64,000 nt of DNA, taken from NCBI GenBank assembly GCA_020091685.1, contig CM034606.1:34987874-35051873 (forward strand), in the 5' to 3' direction. How positions within the stretch are numbered: the first letter of the stretch is position 1; every line of letters begins with the position of its first letter. Source of the DNA: Lutjanus erythropterus. Its lineage: Eukaryota > Chordata > Actinopteri > Lutjaniformes > Lutjanidae. The notes beneath the pieces are model-generated. The model was not told where the DNA came from. It saw nothing but the letters and a program-made list of their open reading frames with translations, and made no database searches. The translations under genes were made by a program, and so were the position numbers. Shown here piece by piece: positions 30,785 through 43,100 of this stretch.

Positions 30785-31205
30785 ACACTCACCGGCCACT
30801 TCATTAGGTACACCTGTGGAACTGCTCATTAATGCAAATATCTAATCAACCAATCACATGGCAGCAACTGAATACATTTAGGAATATAGATACATACAAG
30901 ACGAGCTGCTGAAGTTCAAACTTGTGGCATGGTTGTTGGTGCCAGACAGGCTGGTCTGAGTATTTCATAAACTGCTGATCTACTGGGATTTTCACACACA
31001 ACCATCTCTAGGGTTTACAGAGAGTGGTCTGAAAAAGAGAAAATATCCAGTGAGCAGCAGTTCTCTGGGTAAAAATGCCTTATTGATGTCAGAGGAGAAT
31101 GGACAGACTGGTTCAAGATGATAGAAAACCAACAGTAACTCAAATAATCACTCATTACAACCAAGTTATGAAGAAGACCATCTCTGAACACACAACATGT
31201 CAAAC
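30785..31205 (+). mobile_element. Tc1-like element fragment, N-terminal transposase region
   Basis: Starts with ACTCACCGGCCACTTCATTAGGTACACC, the left end of a widespread vertebrate Tc1-like family. The interior encodes degraded helix-turn-helix pieces such as GMVVGARQAGLSIS and LLGFSHTTISRVYREW in a broken frame. The element stops at about 31205, where another repeat begins. It is inactive. Confidence 0.75.
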
Positions 31206-31345
31206 CTTGAAGCAGTTCACCCAAAAATGAATATTCAGTCATTGTCCACTGACAGTTGGGTTTATTTTGTTCGTCCACACAACAATGTGTGGAGATTCAC
31301 AGGAAAACAGTGCTGCAGAATCTTCCAAACAATGGGCCTCATGCA
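31206..31345. repeat. Palindromic repeat family B, partial copy
   Basis: Begins CAGTTCACCCAAAAATGAATATTC and carries GGAGATTCACAGGAAAACAGTG and GCAGAATCTTCCAAACAATGG, matching the left arm of the family B copies. It truncates the preceding Tc1 fragment. Confidence 0.6.
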
Positions 31346-32389
31346 AGAACCACTTGCAAATTTCTTGCAAAGTGTTGTGTACAAGTGATTCAGGAGAATT
31401 CGTCACATTCACGTTTTCTCATATTTTGAATTATCTTTCAGATATGAACATAATTCCTGAGTGGTGCGGGGCGCCCCTATAAAAAAGCCCAAAAAATAAT
31501 CTTAAAAAAAAAAAATTCCTGAGTGGTCCAGACCTGTCAAAGAGTCATGTGCAGTCAGTCTGCTGGTATCCAAACCACACTTTTCCACTAATGACTGAAC
31601 ATTTCATTAGTTTGAAGACATTTTGAGTTAAAATAAATTACACTTCATAATTGTCAACATGATCCTGTTTGACTACATTTAAAATTATAATATTATTGTA
31701 AATTTACATATAAAGTCTCACATCATTAATTTAATGATCTATTATTACCTGCTGTATATCTGCACATACAGGTTGATGAAGTCTCTGTCCAGGAGAACAT
31801 CTTCATTTATTCCATCTCAGATGTCCGTGATGAAAACTTCCCCTGACCCTCTCCTCCTGATGCAGTCATCACTCACCCTTTACTTTGGCTGTGGTGAGTT
31901 GTTTTTTTTTTTCTATGAAGTCATTTTCATAAATACATTTAGTCTGTATTTCAGTGAAGATGTGACCCTCCTGTAACACAGAATTAACAGCACTCGCTTT
32001 TGCTGTTTCTTTACTTTAGCAGTTTTTTTTTTATTCCACTGGTGACGCTGTTAAAATGACAGATTTTACTTTGTGGATCTCTGAAAGCAGGACGTTCTTC
32101 TTTTCACTGTTTGATGCCATTTTCATGAATGAGCACTTCCTGACACACAGGACAGGAAGTGCACCATCATATGGCATCATTGAGGTGTTAATTATGCTAA
32201 TTTTACAAGTCTCTTGCACGTACACTCAGACTCGCACAGGTGGATCATTTACAGTTATCTGAAGTTATGAGTGTTTGAATCTGACATGACATGTTCATAC
32301 GAGCCCTTCATATGAAAAAAGTAAGAGAAATTTAAAATAAGAATGTGAAAATGTTCTTGCATGAGGTTTTTAAACTTAAAAAAAAAAAG
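31346..32389. other. Intergenic with an exon-like segment at 31772-31893
   Basis: 31772-31893 is bounded by a plausible acceptor (CACATACAG) and donor (GTGAGTTG). One frame runs open through it; another is open for 23 codons and then stops. No homology was recognised, so it is not called as a gene. Confidence 0.3.
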
Positions 32390-32792
32390 ACTGGAAAAAA
32401 AACATAAAATGCCTCCATACTGCAACATGCTGTTTGCACACTGTCACATCACACACAGTTCAGACAGTGTGCACATGAATGTGGCTCCAAGCTAAAGATC
32501 TACAGTGAAGATTCAGACTGAAAACATGGCCAACTTGGTATGTTGGGGCTTTAGGAGACTTGGATTACACCAGATGAGCAGCATGGAGGCATTTTATATT
32601 TTTATTGTTTTTTTTACATTTGAAAACTGGTCACCATTCACTTCCATTGTTTGGGAGATTCTGCAACACTTTTTTTCCTGTGAAACTCCAGCAGTGTTTT
32701 ATGGACTAAAAACCTAAACCTGACCTTCAATCAGCATGAGGGACAGTAGATAATGCCTGAATTTTTATTTTTAGGTTAACTATCCCTTTAAG
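32390..32792. repeat. Palindromic repeat family B, copy 3
   Basis: Contains AAAATGCCTCCATACTG and, inverted, CAGCATGGAGGCATTTTAT, then CCATTCACTTCCATTGTTTG, and ends AGGTTAACTATCCCTTTAAG. The arms face each other around a loop near 32450-32560. Confidence 0.75.
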
Positions 32793-34137
32793 GGTGGCAA
32801 TATTGGCTTTTTCTCATGATGAACCCTTTATAATCTTCCTATAGGTCAAATGTGTTTTTTTTAAAGCTGATTTTTGTGATAGAGCATTCTTGTTTTGACA
32901 ATCAACTGTTCAGGGCTGCTTCTGTTCTCTGAGTACACTCTCTGTGTGCAAGTTTAAGCCTGGCTGAAGTTAGTGTTGAGCACCAGGCTAAATTGTGTTA
33001 GCTTAAGCCTTGAGTGGAAGTTGAAGTAAATTCAAGCCAGGCTTTTTAGCCTTGATAGAACAACCCCAGAATCAGATAACTCGACTCATTGGATTGCCCC
33101 TTTTTAGTACTTAATATTTAGTAAGGTGTGCTCTAAAAAGTAAAAATATATAACCATGTTTTTTCTGTCTTCTTGTTGAGGCATGGAACATGGTGTGGTA
33201 TAAAAAGAGCACTGCAGGAAATAAGCTCAATGTTGTCATCAGGATTAAGGGGAATATTTAATGAGTCAACAGCACAGAAAAAGACATCGAAATGTCTTGA
33301 AAGCAGCTTTAAATAAAAACTTTAAAGTTTATTAAAACAGAAATAAATACAAATCCTCAGTGTCAAACCGATCTGTTAAATGCTTCATGAGACATGAAGT
33401 TTGTCTGGAAACAGCAGCACGGCCTGGTGCTCCCTTCAAACATCAGATTTTACCAGCCTCTGATTTCCAAAATGACTCTTATTACAGGTAGTGACTGAAT
33501 GAGGAAACGTTACATGGAGAGTAGTAAAAATGGCTATTTTGATATGTTCTGTTTCTGAAATGTGTTACTGACCGTGTTGACTGTAGACTGTCCACCAGCA
33601 TGTGTGTGGTATCTGGAATGTGCTTGGTCCATGTGTGTTTGAGTGGACATATTAATTAGGCCACGTTCAAGCTGATAAACTGTGTGTAAAAACAGTAAAA
33701 CAGTTTCTAAGGAACACTTTGTAACACTATACATTTACTGTTTACTTTGTCATGACGAAGGATGAAATAGTTGCTGCTGTGATCACTTTCCAACATGTAA
33801 AATCCTGTGAGTTTTTCAAACATCTGTGCAGTGTTTTGGTGTCTGACAAATCTTTAAGGCCTGGAGCAGTTATTTAAACAAACGCCCACACCAACGCTGA
33901 TCTGTGTTGTTTTAGCGCACAGTTTTTCAGGCTGAATGCCCACCTCGCCCTGTGGTGTATTGGTGATCTGTCCATGTTGTATGCAACCTCTTGCACCTCG
34001 CTTGCTTGGATTGGCCCACTCAGGATAACGGGAATCAAATAATGGATGGCTGGCTTTGTAAGATTTCTGAGAAGTACAAGTGTGATTTCTTCAGAGGTGA
34101 CAGCTGGAAAACATTCAGCATCACTTTGTCTGTTCCT
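32793..34137. other. Downstream flank of ctu2
   Basis: Probably includes the ctu2 3' UTR. The first AATAAA on the minus strand (TTTATT on +) seen after the stop is at 33328-33333, which would give a UTR of about 800 bases (inference). A fish retroposon fragment at about 33945-34060 carries GGCCCACTCAGGATAACGGG and AATAATGGATGGCTGG, resembling the common GGATAAGCGG...ATGGATGG repeat end. Confidence 0.45.
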
Positions 34138-37100
34138 CTAATCACCTTCATCGCCATCATCCAACAGGAACTCACTGATCTCCTCTCTCATCTGAGACCT
34201 ACACAACACAACACACAGGAATAAAATATGGCACTTCTGACTGTCTATGATGAGTTTCTGCTCTTAGTTTTGCAGCTATATAGTTAAATAAGAAATGAGC
34301 GTGTGCTACAGAAGGTAAAAAAAAATAAAATACAACAAAGTTTCATGTTTCACAATGTCCCATCTGTCTGTGGTATGAAGTATGACTGTAACTAATGATT
34401 ATTTATCATCAATAAACCTGTCAATCATTTTCTCTATTAATTGATTGGTTGTTTGGTCCAGAAAGTGTCAGAAATGCAAAAAATATTGATCACCATTTTC
34501 CAGAGCCTAAGATGATGTCTTGTATTGTTCACAACCCAGAGATATTAAGTTTACTGTCATGGAGGAGTAAAGAAAACATGGAACAATAATAGCTGGCCAT
34601 TGATTTAATAGTTGACAGCTAATTGATTAATCCACTTATTGTCGCAGCTCTACTAAAAAGCAAACTATTTAGCTATTTATTATGAAAGCAATGCAACTGC
34701 AATTTCAAGCAGTTTCCAGTGCTTTATCCAAAATCCAAGCACTTTTCAAACATTGAAAACATTGCATTAAAATGAAAGAGTTTTCAAGGATTTCCAGCAG
34801 CCTTCTTCTGAGTACATCTGCATAGTCTGATTGGTGTATTTTTTACTCAAAACGTTTAGCTCAAAACTGTGCTAGAGTCATGATATCGGCAATCAGTGAA
34901 TTTTTTACCCTCTAAAATCAATATTGGTATTTGTTTCAAAAATCAGTCAGGATGTACTTGAGATTTTGGCTTGTCCTTTGGTTTGCCTTGGGCACAAACT
35001 ACTAGTCTAAATAATGCTTTAAAAATTAGAACAGCACTATTTTATGCTCTATTTCTGATCAGAACTTATCTAAAGTAGATGTTGTACATGGACCCAGTAA
35101 TAAAAACTGATGTTTTAAATGAACCAAATATTCTCCTCACCTCCTCTGCCTCCTCTGAGACTCTGACAGGATGTACTGTGGGAGACGGTCCACTGATGAC
35201 TAGAAGAAAAACAGAAACATGAAGAGACAGGCCGAGAGGGCAGAACAGAGGAGAACATCAGCAGCAGCAGGAGTAAAACAGAACAACATACTGCACTAAA
35301 CAAAGTTAGGTTTTCTTTTCTTTATCCTTCTTATTTTCACAAAGTCCATCATATAGATTTTGGATGAAGGAGTACAGACATCCATTCAGAGGTTTCCACT
35401 CACCATGTCTTTGATGGTCAGCTGACAGCTGTAACACAACAGGCTCCTCAGATCAGTTGTCTGTGGTACCCTGGAACAAACCAGCGACACAGAGCAGTCA
35501 GTGATGGACAGTCAGAGAGGTACAAGGTGATGTCAGTGTACTGCTCTGACAGAAGACAGATGGTAGGAATCACTGACTCATTTACACAAGATCCGCTGGC
35601 TATCTGTTGCTACAACACTGTCTACACCCTGTTTACATGCAACCTAACGACAGTAGACAAGTAGAACAGGATTTTAAGTTTTGCAAAAAAAGGAATTTGC
35701 ACACGAAAACCATAAACTAAAATTGGACCCATTCCAAATATTGTGCTGATAAAACCTCAGTATGTTAGCATTGTCTCTTAGCATGCTGATGTTGGTAGAT
35801 AACTCAACTCATTGTTGGTCGAGTCACAGCAATGCAGCAGGTGCAGGTCCACCTAGCATTTAAAGGGATGGGGGGCAATGCAATGCCAGTCAATATAATC
35901 ACAATTCAGTATTTTTTCAAAATTGTTCAACCTTCCTCAAAATTAACTTTAGTTTCAATAGTCTAATCTAAATCAGTTGTGCTTGAGCTTCCTGAGGCGT
36001 CCTGCGTGTTAAGAAGAGAGTTCAGAAGTGACCAGAGGTCCAGAGCAGCACAGATGACACAGATGATGGAAATTTTCTTAAAAGAGCTTTATAGATAAAT
36101 AAGTACCACTGGTTCTGATAATCAGTGACCAACACATACAACATGCAGAGGTTAGGACTGTAACCGTCTCCACTAATAGACACAAGAGAGGACATTATGT
36201 AAAGACAGACAAAATCATGGCCATTTCTTGGCACATATTTAAGACTTGGTGACATATTTATGCTGATGTGCTTGTTGACATCACCGTGCAATAAGTGTCA
36301 GTGTGAGTCCCTGATTAGATGATAATATGAGCTCAGTCACTGCTCAGATGAAGAGAAATAAATCAGTGAACACTTACTTGGCAGAAGAACAGCAGCCTCC
36401 ATCACTTGCTGCTCTCCCACAATCCTCTCCTCCTCCAGAGGAGCAGCACTGTCCAGTGGGAGCAGCTGATTCTGGCTCTGCTGGAGCTGTAATGGAAACA
36501 CATTTTATTAGTGTTGAAGAACTGAGTGTAGAAACTCGATTGTGGACTTGTAGTGTGTCTGGTGTGCATTGTATTTTCACTCTGCATGACTAAACACAAA
36601 AACACACAGAGAAGAGAGAGACATTACAAGTTACAAGAACTACAGAGGGAAGAAGTGAAGGTGAAAATGGAGGTGGAGGTAAAATGTAGTCATTGAGAGT
36701 TTACTGTGCCTTGGTTTTGTCTCGGGGTCTCAGTAGTGGTGGTTCCTGGAGATTTAGGCTTGGACAGCTGCTCTGAGATCAGTGTGGCCTTGAAGGCTGA
36801 AGCATCCTCTGAAAAAAGAGGTAGAGAAGGAAAAAAAAAGTCAAGAATTCTTACATCTGTTCCAACTTACGGGAGGTGTTCACCTAAAAGAGCGTCCACT
36901 TCCAATTTTACTGAGAACCTGTTAAGTGAATAGTTTGAAGGAAGACATGTACAGTGTTTTGCAGAGGTAAAAACAGACACCAAATGTATTATTTATATTT
37001 GAAATAGTTCCCAACAGAAGAATTAATGATTAAAACTTCCATTAAGTCAATGTCCCCCACAGTGTTGCAAAAATTTTCCCTCAAATACCCTTTGATTTTG

Positions 37101-40100
37101 AATTTAACAACCCAGAAAAGCAAAACTCCGTGTCTACACTGCATCACATCAGCATCATGCTCGCCAAACTGAAGCATCTGTCTGTATAGGTTTCATCCAC
37201 ACATTTCAAAGCAGCGGCACTTTCCATATGGTGTGCAATTTTCCTTCAATACATATGAATATTCCTGATCTATTTTTCCATCAACATGATGCATAAGATT
37301 GTGGCATAAGAACTGCAATGTGAAAAAGAGATAGAATCCCGGTGGCTACACTCAAGGCGGAGACATTAACGTTTGACAGACCTTAGACCTTTAGGTATCA
37401 ACCACAAGAACTCAGCACAAGTAGTACCAAAACTTGTCCTGTCAAATAATAACTGCATTCAGTCCATTTCTAGAAAAAGACCGTACAGTTTTTCTTGCAG
37501 CCAATTATGGAAAATGTATCAATTTAATGCAACATGTGACTGACCCACCACTGCAGCAGCTACAACTCATACAGTCTGTGGTGAGGTGAAGTCTAACACA
37601 GTGTGTTTGACAGCGTTGGCAATTCAGTGTTCCAGATGCTACCAAAACAGTGTGAAGTATGGCTATACCACACACCTGTGGCATCTGATAAAAATAAATG
37701 CATGAAATGTGAAAGATTATTGCAGGAATTCTTCCATTCACATGATGGGTATTCAAATGAAGTAGTTTTCAACTATCAAATGAAATTCTCTGTTGTGATC
37801 AGTATCACTTTAAGGGTACTGGTATTGTAATTTTTTAAACAATACTCAGCCCTCGCTATGAAACTGTCCAGTGGCAGTAATGTACAGTGAAGGTTACAGC
37901 TTGCCCATAAACAAACACCACAGAAGAAGATCAGGAAGTTGCCCTGTCTCTCAGCTGCTGGGTGAAGTGTCAGGAGAGTCTGTGGGATTACAAAGTGGAG
38001 CAGAGTGAGTTGCTCTGCCTAATTTACAAAATGTAAATCAGTCATTCTTGAGAACTGGGACAAAACTGTATTTTGAGGGGATTTTGATTTTTACTCTTCA
38101 ATTATGCTGGAAAATAATAATACAATATTAAACGCTTGGCTATTAAACCTTGTAACAGACCAACCTCCAAGTGATTAAAATCTTAGAATTAAATGTAGAC
38201 ATCAGCTCCGCCAGATGGAAAATCTGACCCAGCTGACACACACAGAGCTGGTGCAAACAATATAATCTATTAAAATGAGTGTTTCTGTTGTGTGAGACAA
38301 GCGAGTGATAACGAAACATTGAGACAGGGGGTTGGGTCCTGCATGTGCATGTGCCTATTCTAAAAGATCTTGTACCCGTCTAAGAGCTACCTGTTCCATT
38401 CAACACTCACCAACAGTGGTATCCAGGGCACACATGCAGAGGAGACACCTGTCACTGTGGTCAGCTGTGGACGAGCTCTTACATGCTGTCTGCAGCTTCT
38501 CACTGGTCCTACAGGACACACAGCAGTTTTTTTTGTTTTGTGTGTGCAGAAAATGCTACATTGATTGAATGTTGCTAATAGTAAAAAAAAAGCAAGATGT
38601 AGTAAATATACTGTCCAGTTTCCATTATCCAGTACATCCAAACACTCACTTTGAGTATTTGTTGCAGAACACATGTATCTCTATGATGTCTGTAATCTCA
38701 TACTGACCTGTAGATGGTGCTGACAGTAGAGGGGAAGTCTGCCTGCAGTCTGGTGACAAAACTCTCTGTCAGACGCTGGATACTGGCCTTCTCTGTTGTC
38801 TGTGGGACAGACACAAACATTATTGACTTACTGACACAGTAAGACACAGCAGATCCCTCTGCAGCCTGCAGGCCTGATGTTACAGTCAGATCAGTTACTG
38901 CTGGTTGATGTTACCTTGGTGTCCAGGCTCGGGATGAAAACAGAGGGCACGTTGAACAGACGGTTGTAGTACGCGATTTCTTTGGCAGAGTAGTCCCTCA
39001 TTGGCCTCACTAATATTATGTCACCAAACCTGGAGTCTGAGAAACCCTGTTAACACAAACACACACACGCATGCACAAATAGATTAACATTATTTGCAAG
39101 GTTCAACAATAAGGAGTGGCTGCTTGCCTGACTTGGAAAGCGTTAAAAATAATTAAACTATTGCAATATTTTTTAATCAGTTAAACTGGCATTAACCACA
39201 AATCACTCTCATGCCTCTAACTGGTTCAGAGCACAGCAGTGAGGCTTCTTACTGGTTTCAGCAGATGACATTCATTGGCTCCCTGTGTGTTTTATAATTG
39301 ATATTAACATTTTACCAATCACTTTTAAAGCCTGTCTGGTCTCAAGTTACACAGTTGAAACACTGAGCCCTTATGAGCCAGTCTGCAGCCTTAAATCCTC
39401 GGGCGGGGCCTCCTGGCTGTTCCAAAGTCGAGGTTTAAATCTGAAGGTGCTTCTGCACTTTCTCCATCAGGACCCCTCGACTTCAGAACGACCTGCCCGA
39501 AGAGACCAGGCTGCAGAATCAGTTACATCTTTTAAATCACTTCTTAACACACATTTTTACAAACCTGCTTTTAATTGGTGTCATCCGTTCAATATATTTT
39601 AATCTTTATTCTTTTTATGTGTTCTCTTTTATATTGACATTATGTGATGTTGTCTTATTTTATTCCTTTTATTTATTCATATTTACTAGACAACATCATA
39701 TGATGTCTCTGCATTCTCTTCCTCTGTTTTCTTTTATTTCTTTTGTCATGTTATTCTTGTTTTGCTGTTCTTATCTCTCTTACTGTTTGTCCTTTGCTTG
39801 TGTCTTAGTTTTACTTCAGCTTTAGCTTATTTTTTTTCTTGCTCCAGTTTGACCTTATTGTGTTGCCCTTCTATTGTTACTTTGCCTCTGGGGTATCCTG
39901 CTCTAACTAATTATTCATGCAAAATGTCAGAAAAGGCTGGTTTCAGCCTCTCAAATATGGACATTTCCCACTTTCCTTCATTTATCATCACATTAAACTG
40001 ACAAAATTGAAACATTTCACGGCATTATCTTGGACTCTTGGGGTATTTTCTAACATTTTGTTGATATTGCAGCCCTGTATTAAACATGATGATTAACTTT

Positions 40101-43100
40101 AGTCTTTGTTGTTATTTGATAACTGCTAAAAATAAAACTATTTGTATGGGATCAAGTAAAAGTGGACTTAGGGCAAGTAGATTTCTGACCCACTTGCCCG
40201 ACCAGTCAAAGTGGAAAAAATGAACATTAACTTTGAACCCTGAGTTGTGTAAGTTAGATTTGTTCCACAGAGAAACAGTTCCATCACACATCTGATATCA
40301 TCTGGTCCACTACAAAGAAAAATGAGAAGGCATCCGTTCATTGTCTGTTCACACACTCACCGTGTCCTGAGCCAGCTGTGCTCCTCTGCCCAGTGATATA
40401 CTGGTGAGCAGTTTGACAGCCAGTCTGGTGCAGCTGTCTCCCAGCATCAGTTTGCTGTAGCCTTCAGTTCGAGCCATGTGCACCAGCAGATGCTGCCTGT
40501 GAGGAGAACGAGCAGATCTTAAAATACACACTGGACATGAATCTTAACCAACCTCATAACCCTCAATGGTGAAGTGAATGCAAAATTTATACTTTATCTT
40601 CTTTGCAGTCCTACTGCTGCTTGCTCCTGAGCTCTCCTTTGTATCCAGCACTTGGTATATTGACCGTCTGGTTTCATTTCACAAAGAAGTAAATAATATT
40701 CCCAAAGTGTGAAACACAGCGGAATAAAAACAGCTTTGTTCCAGCAGCCATCACTCAGATGTCACAGCAACACTGCACAGATTTCTCACCTGCATTTTAC
40801 CTTATTTATTTATTAATTTGTGTTTTTTATTGTTATTTCTCAATTTTTAGAACCTTTTGAGTACTTTCATCGTGTTTGTCTGTGATGTTTGTAAAATGTG
40901 TGCCTCGTCTTACTGCAAACCAAATCTACCTCCAGGTACAAATAAAGTAATCTGAACCTGGATGGGAAAAACAGACAGAGTTTGGAAAATTACCATTAGG
41001 GCCACCCCGGATAGAGTGAGTACAAAATGAATGAGAGTCAATGGGCCTCATGCCGCAACAGCCTCTTAAATTCTTTCTCATATTCTCTTGTAATTTTCTG
41101 TTGATGTGTGTAAATGTGTCGAGGGACGCAAATTAGTTGAATTAAAACAGAAGAATTAAACAAATAGTTTTATTTTTTATTTTTTATTTTTATCAAATAG
41201 TTGGTGGTAAATGAATGGAAATTAAAAGCTTTTTGTTAGTTTTTACATACTGAGTGGAGTGTAAAGGAAAAACTTCATATTTCTTTTATTACACTTTTAT
41301 TTTAAATATTTAACAAACACTATTATTTATTTAATTAAAAGTAAATTTTTGACTTGATTGATAACCTTTTATTACATGTCAGTTTATTGGCTCTGTAGAT
41401 CTCTTCAAATTACATGAAGACTATAAACTATTGAACATAAGATATAAAAATAGATAAAAGCAGCAAATTTGTGACGCAGGAGAAGGATGCAGGAAAACAT
41501 ACTGATAAACTGATATAACACTAAACAGATACAGGCGTCCTGCTAGGTGAATATTTTTAGATTATTATCTAAATATAGATATTTTAATTATAACAATTAA
41601 TTATACTATATATTAGTGCTGTCAGGCGATTAAAAAAATTAATCTAATTAATTACAGGATTTGTAATTAATAATTAATCGCATTTTAATCTCATATCTGC
41701 TAAAGGTCCCCAAATAAAGAATTTGAATTCTAGGACATTACAAAATTGTAGTGCATGACTAATCAATTGAATACAAAGTACAAATCCTGCGTTCTTGTTA
41801 ATAGTCCCGTCTTTGTTCTTTTTATAAATAAACTTGCCGTTCAAAGGTCCAAGTACATAAGCTCTTAGGGCTGCAACGGATCAAAACTCACGGTTCAGAT
41901 CGTATCACGGTTTGAGTCACGGATCGGATCATTTTTGGATCAGCAAAAAGAAAAAAGTGGTGGGATTAGAGTTAAATTATTTTAAAATGCCTTGTCTTTG
42001 ATCTTTGTCTGTCTGTAATTATCACCATAGTTATGTAATGTAATAATAATGATAATAGTAATGATAATGGTAATATATTAAAACTTCAAATGTATACAGT
42101 GCTGTACTATGTACATACTATACATATGTAGATCATTATACACTGTACAGTATAAGTATACTACGCTCTGTAGTCTGGCTCAATGTCCAGCAGCACATCT
42201 GATTGGTTAGAAGTCACGATCAATCAGCAGACACACTGTGTGACAGACGGGTGAGACAGAGCTGCAGCGGTGAGCAGAGAGGCTGTGTAGAAGTTAAGAC
42301 AGCTGATATCACCAAAGTTTCAATCAACATCACAGTTTGATGATCTGTTTCTTTGGTGATAGCAGAGTTATCAGTGAAAAAGTTACGGTCTGGATTTCAC
42401 TCAAGGCGATGTAGCGACTTTTAAATCAGTCGCTCTTCACAAGATCGCTGCACACAGCAGCATTTGTCCTCTTTTTCACTGCAACTCTGCATTGAGATTT
42501 CTGGTATTATAACTTATACAAAGTAACAGTGACAGTAAAACTATGATGCTCATGTAGTCCGCGGATCACCGCAGTCTGAACTCAATGGGCCAAATTTAAA
42601 ATGCTTGCGCATTGACTTGCCACCCATGATTAATTGCGTTAATTTTTATAGCACGTTAATTTGCAGCGTAATTAATTAATCTAATTATTGCGTTAAACTG
42701 ACAGCCCTACTATATATATACCATATATACTAATTATATACTATAAACATTAATTATAAATATTCTTTAAACTTGTGTTTACCTGCATTGGACAAACAAT
42801 TAGTGGACTGTGAAAACAAGATGTTTTCTCTTATTTTGTTGCTCTCAACCACCAGACCAGAAATAAGAAAACATAGGTGAGTCCCAGAAATCAGTGGCTA
42901 CTAAAAAGCACAGAATCATAAATACAAACAAACCACAAAAATTTGTTTGGAAAGGGTTTCTTCTTTCTTGAGTGGTGTATTATCCCAGAGGAATATCTCT
43001 GCTTGAGCTTGAAGCTAAATACAGACACACCATGAAGTCAGATGGGAGTGATCAGGGACTGTGGAGGCAGTGTGTCTCTATGTCTGACCTTAACGTGTTG

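Noticed and set aside
39619-40001. Hydrophobic frames resembling transmembrane segments
   Set aside because: They fall in T-rich low-complexity DNA behind the L2-like end; no conserved residues or start context.
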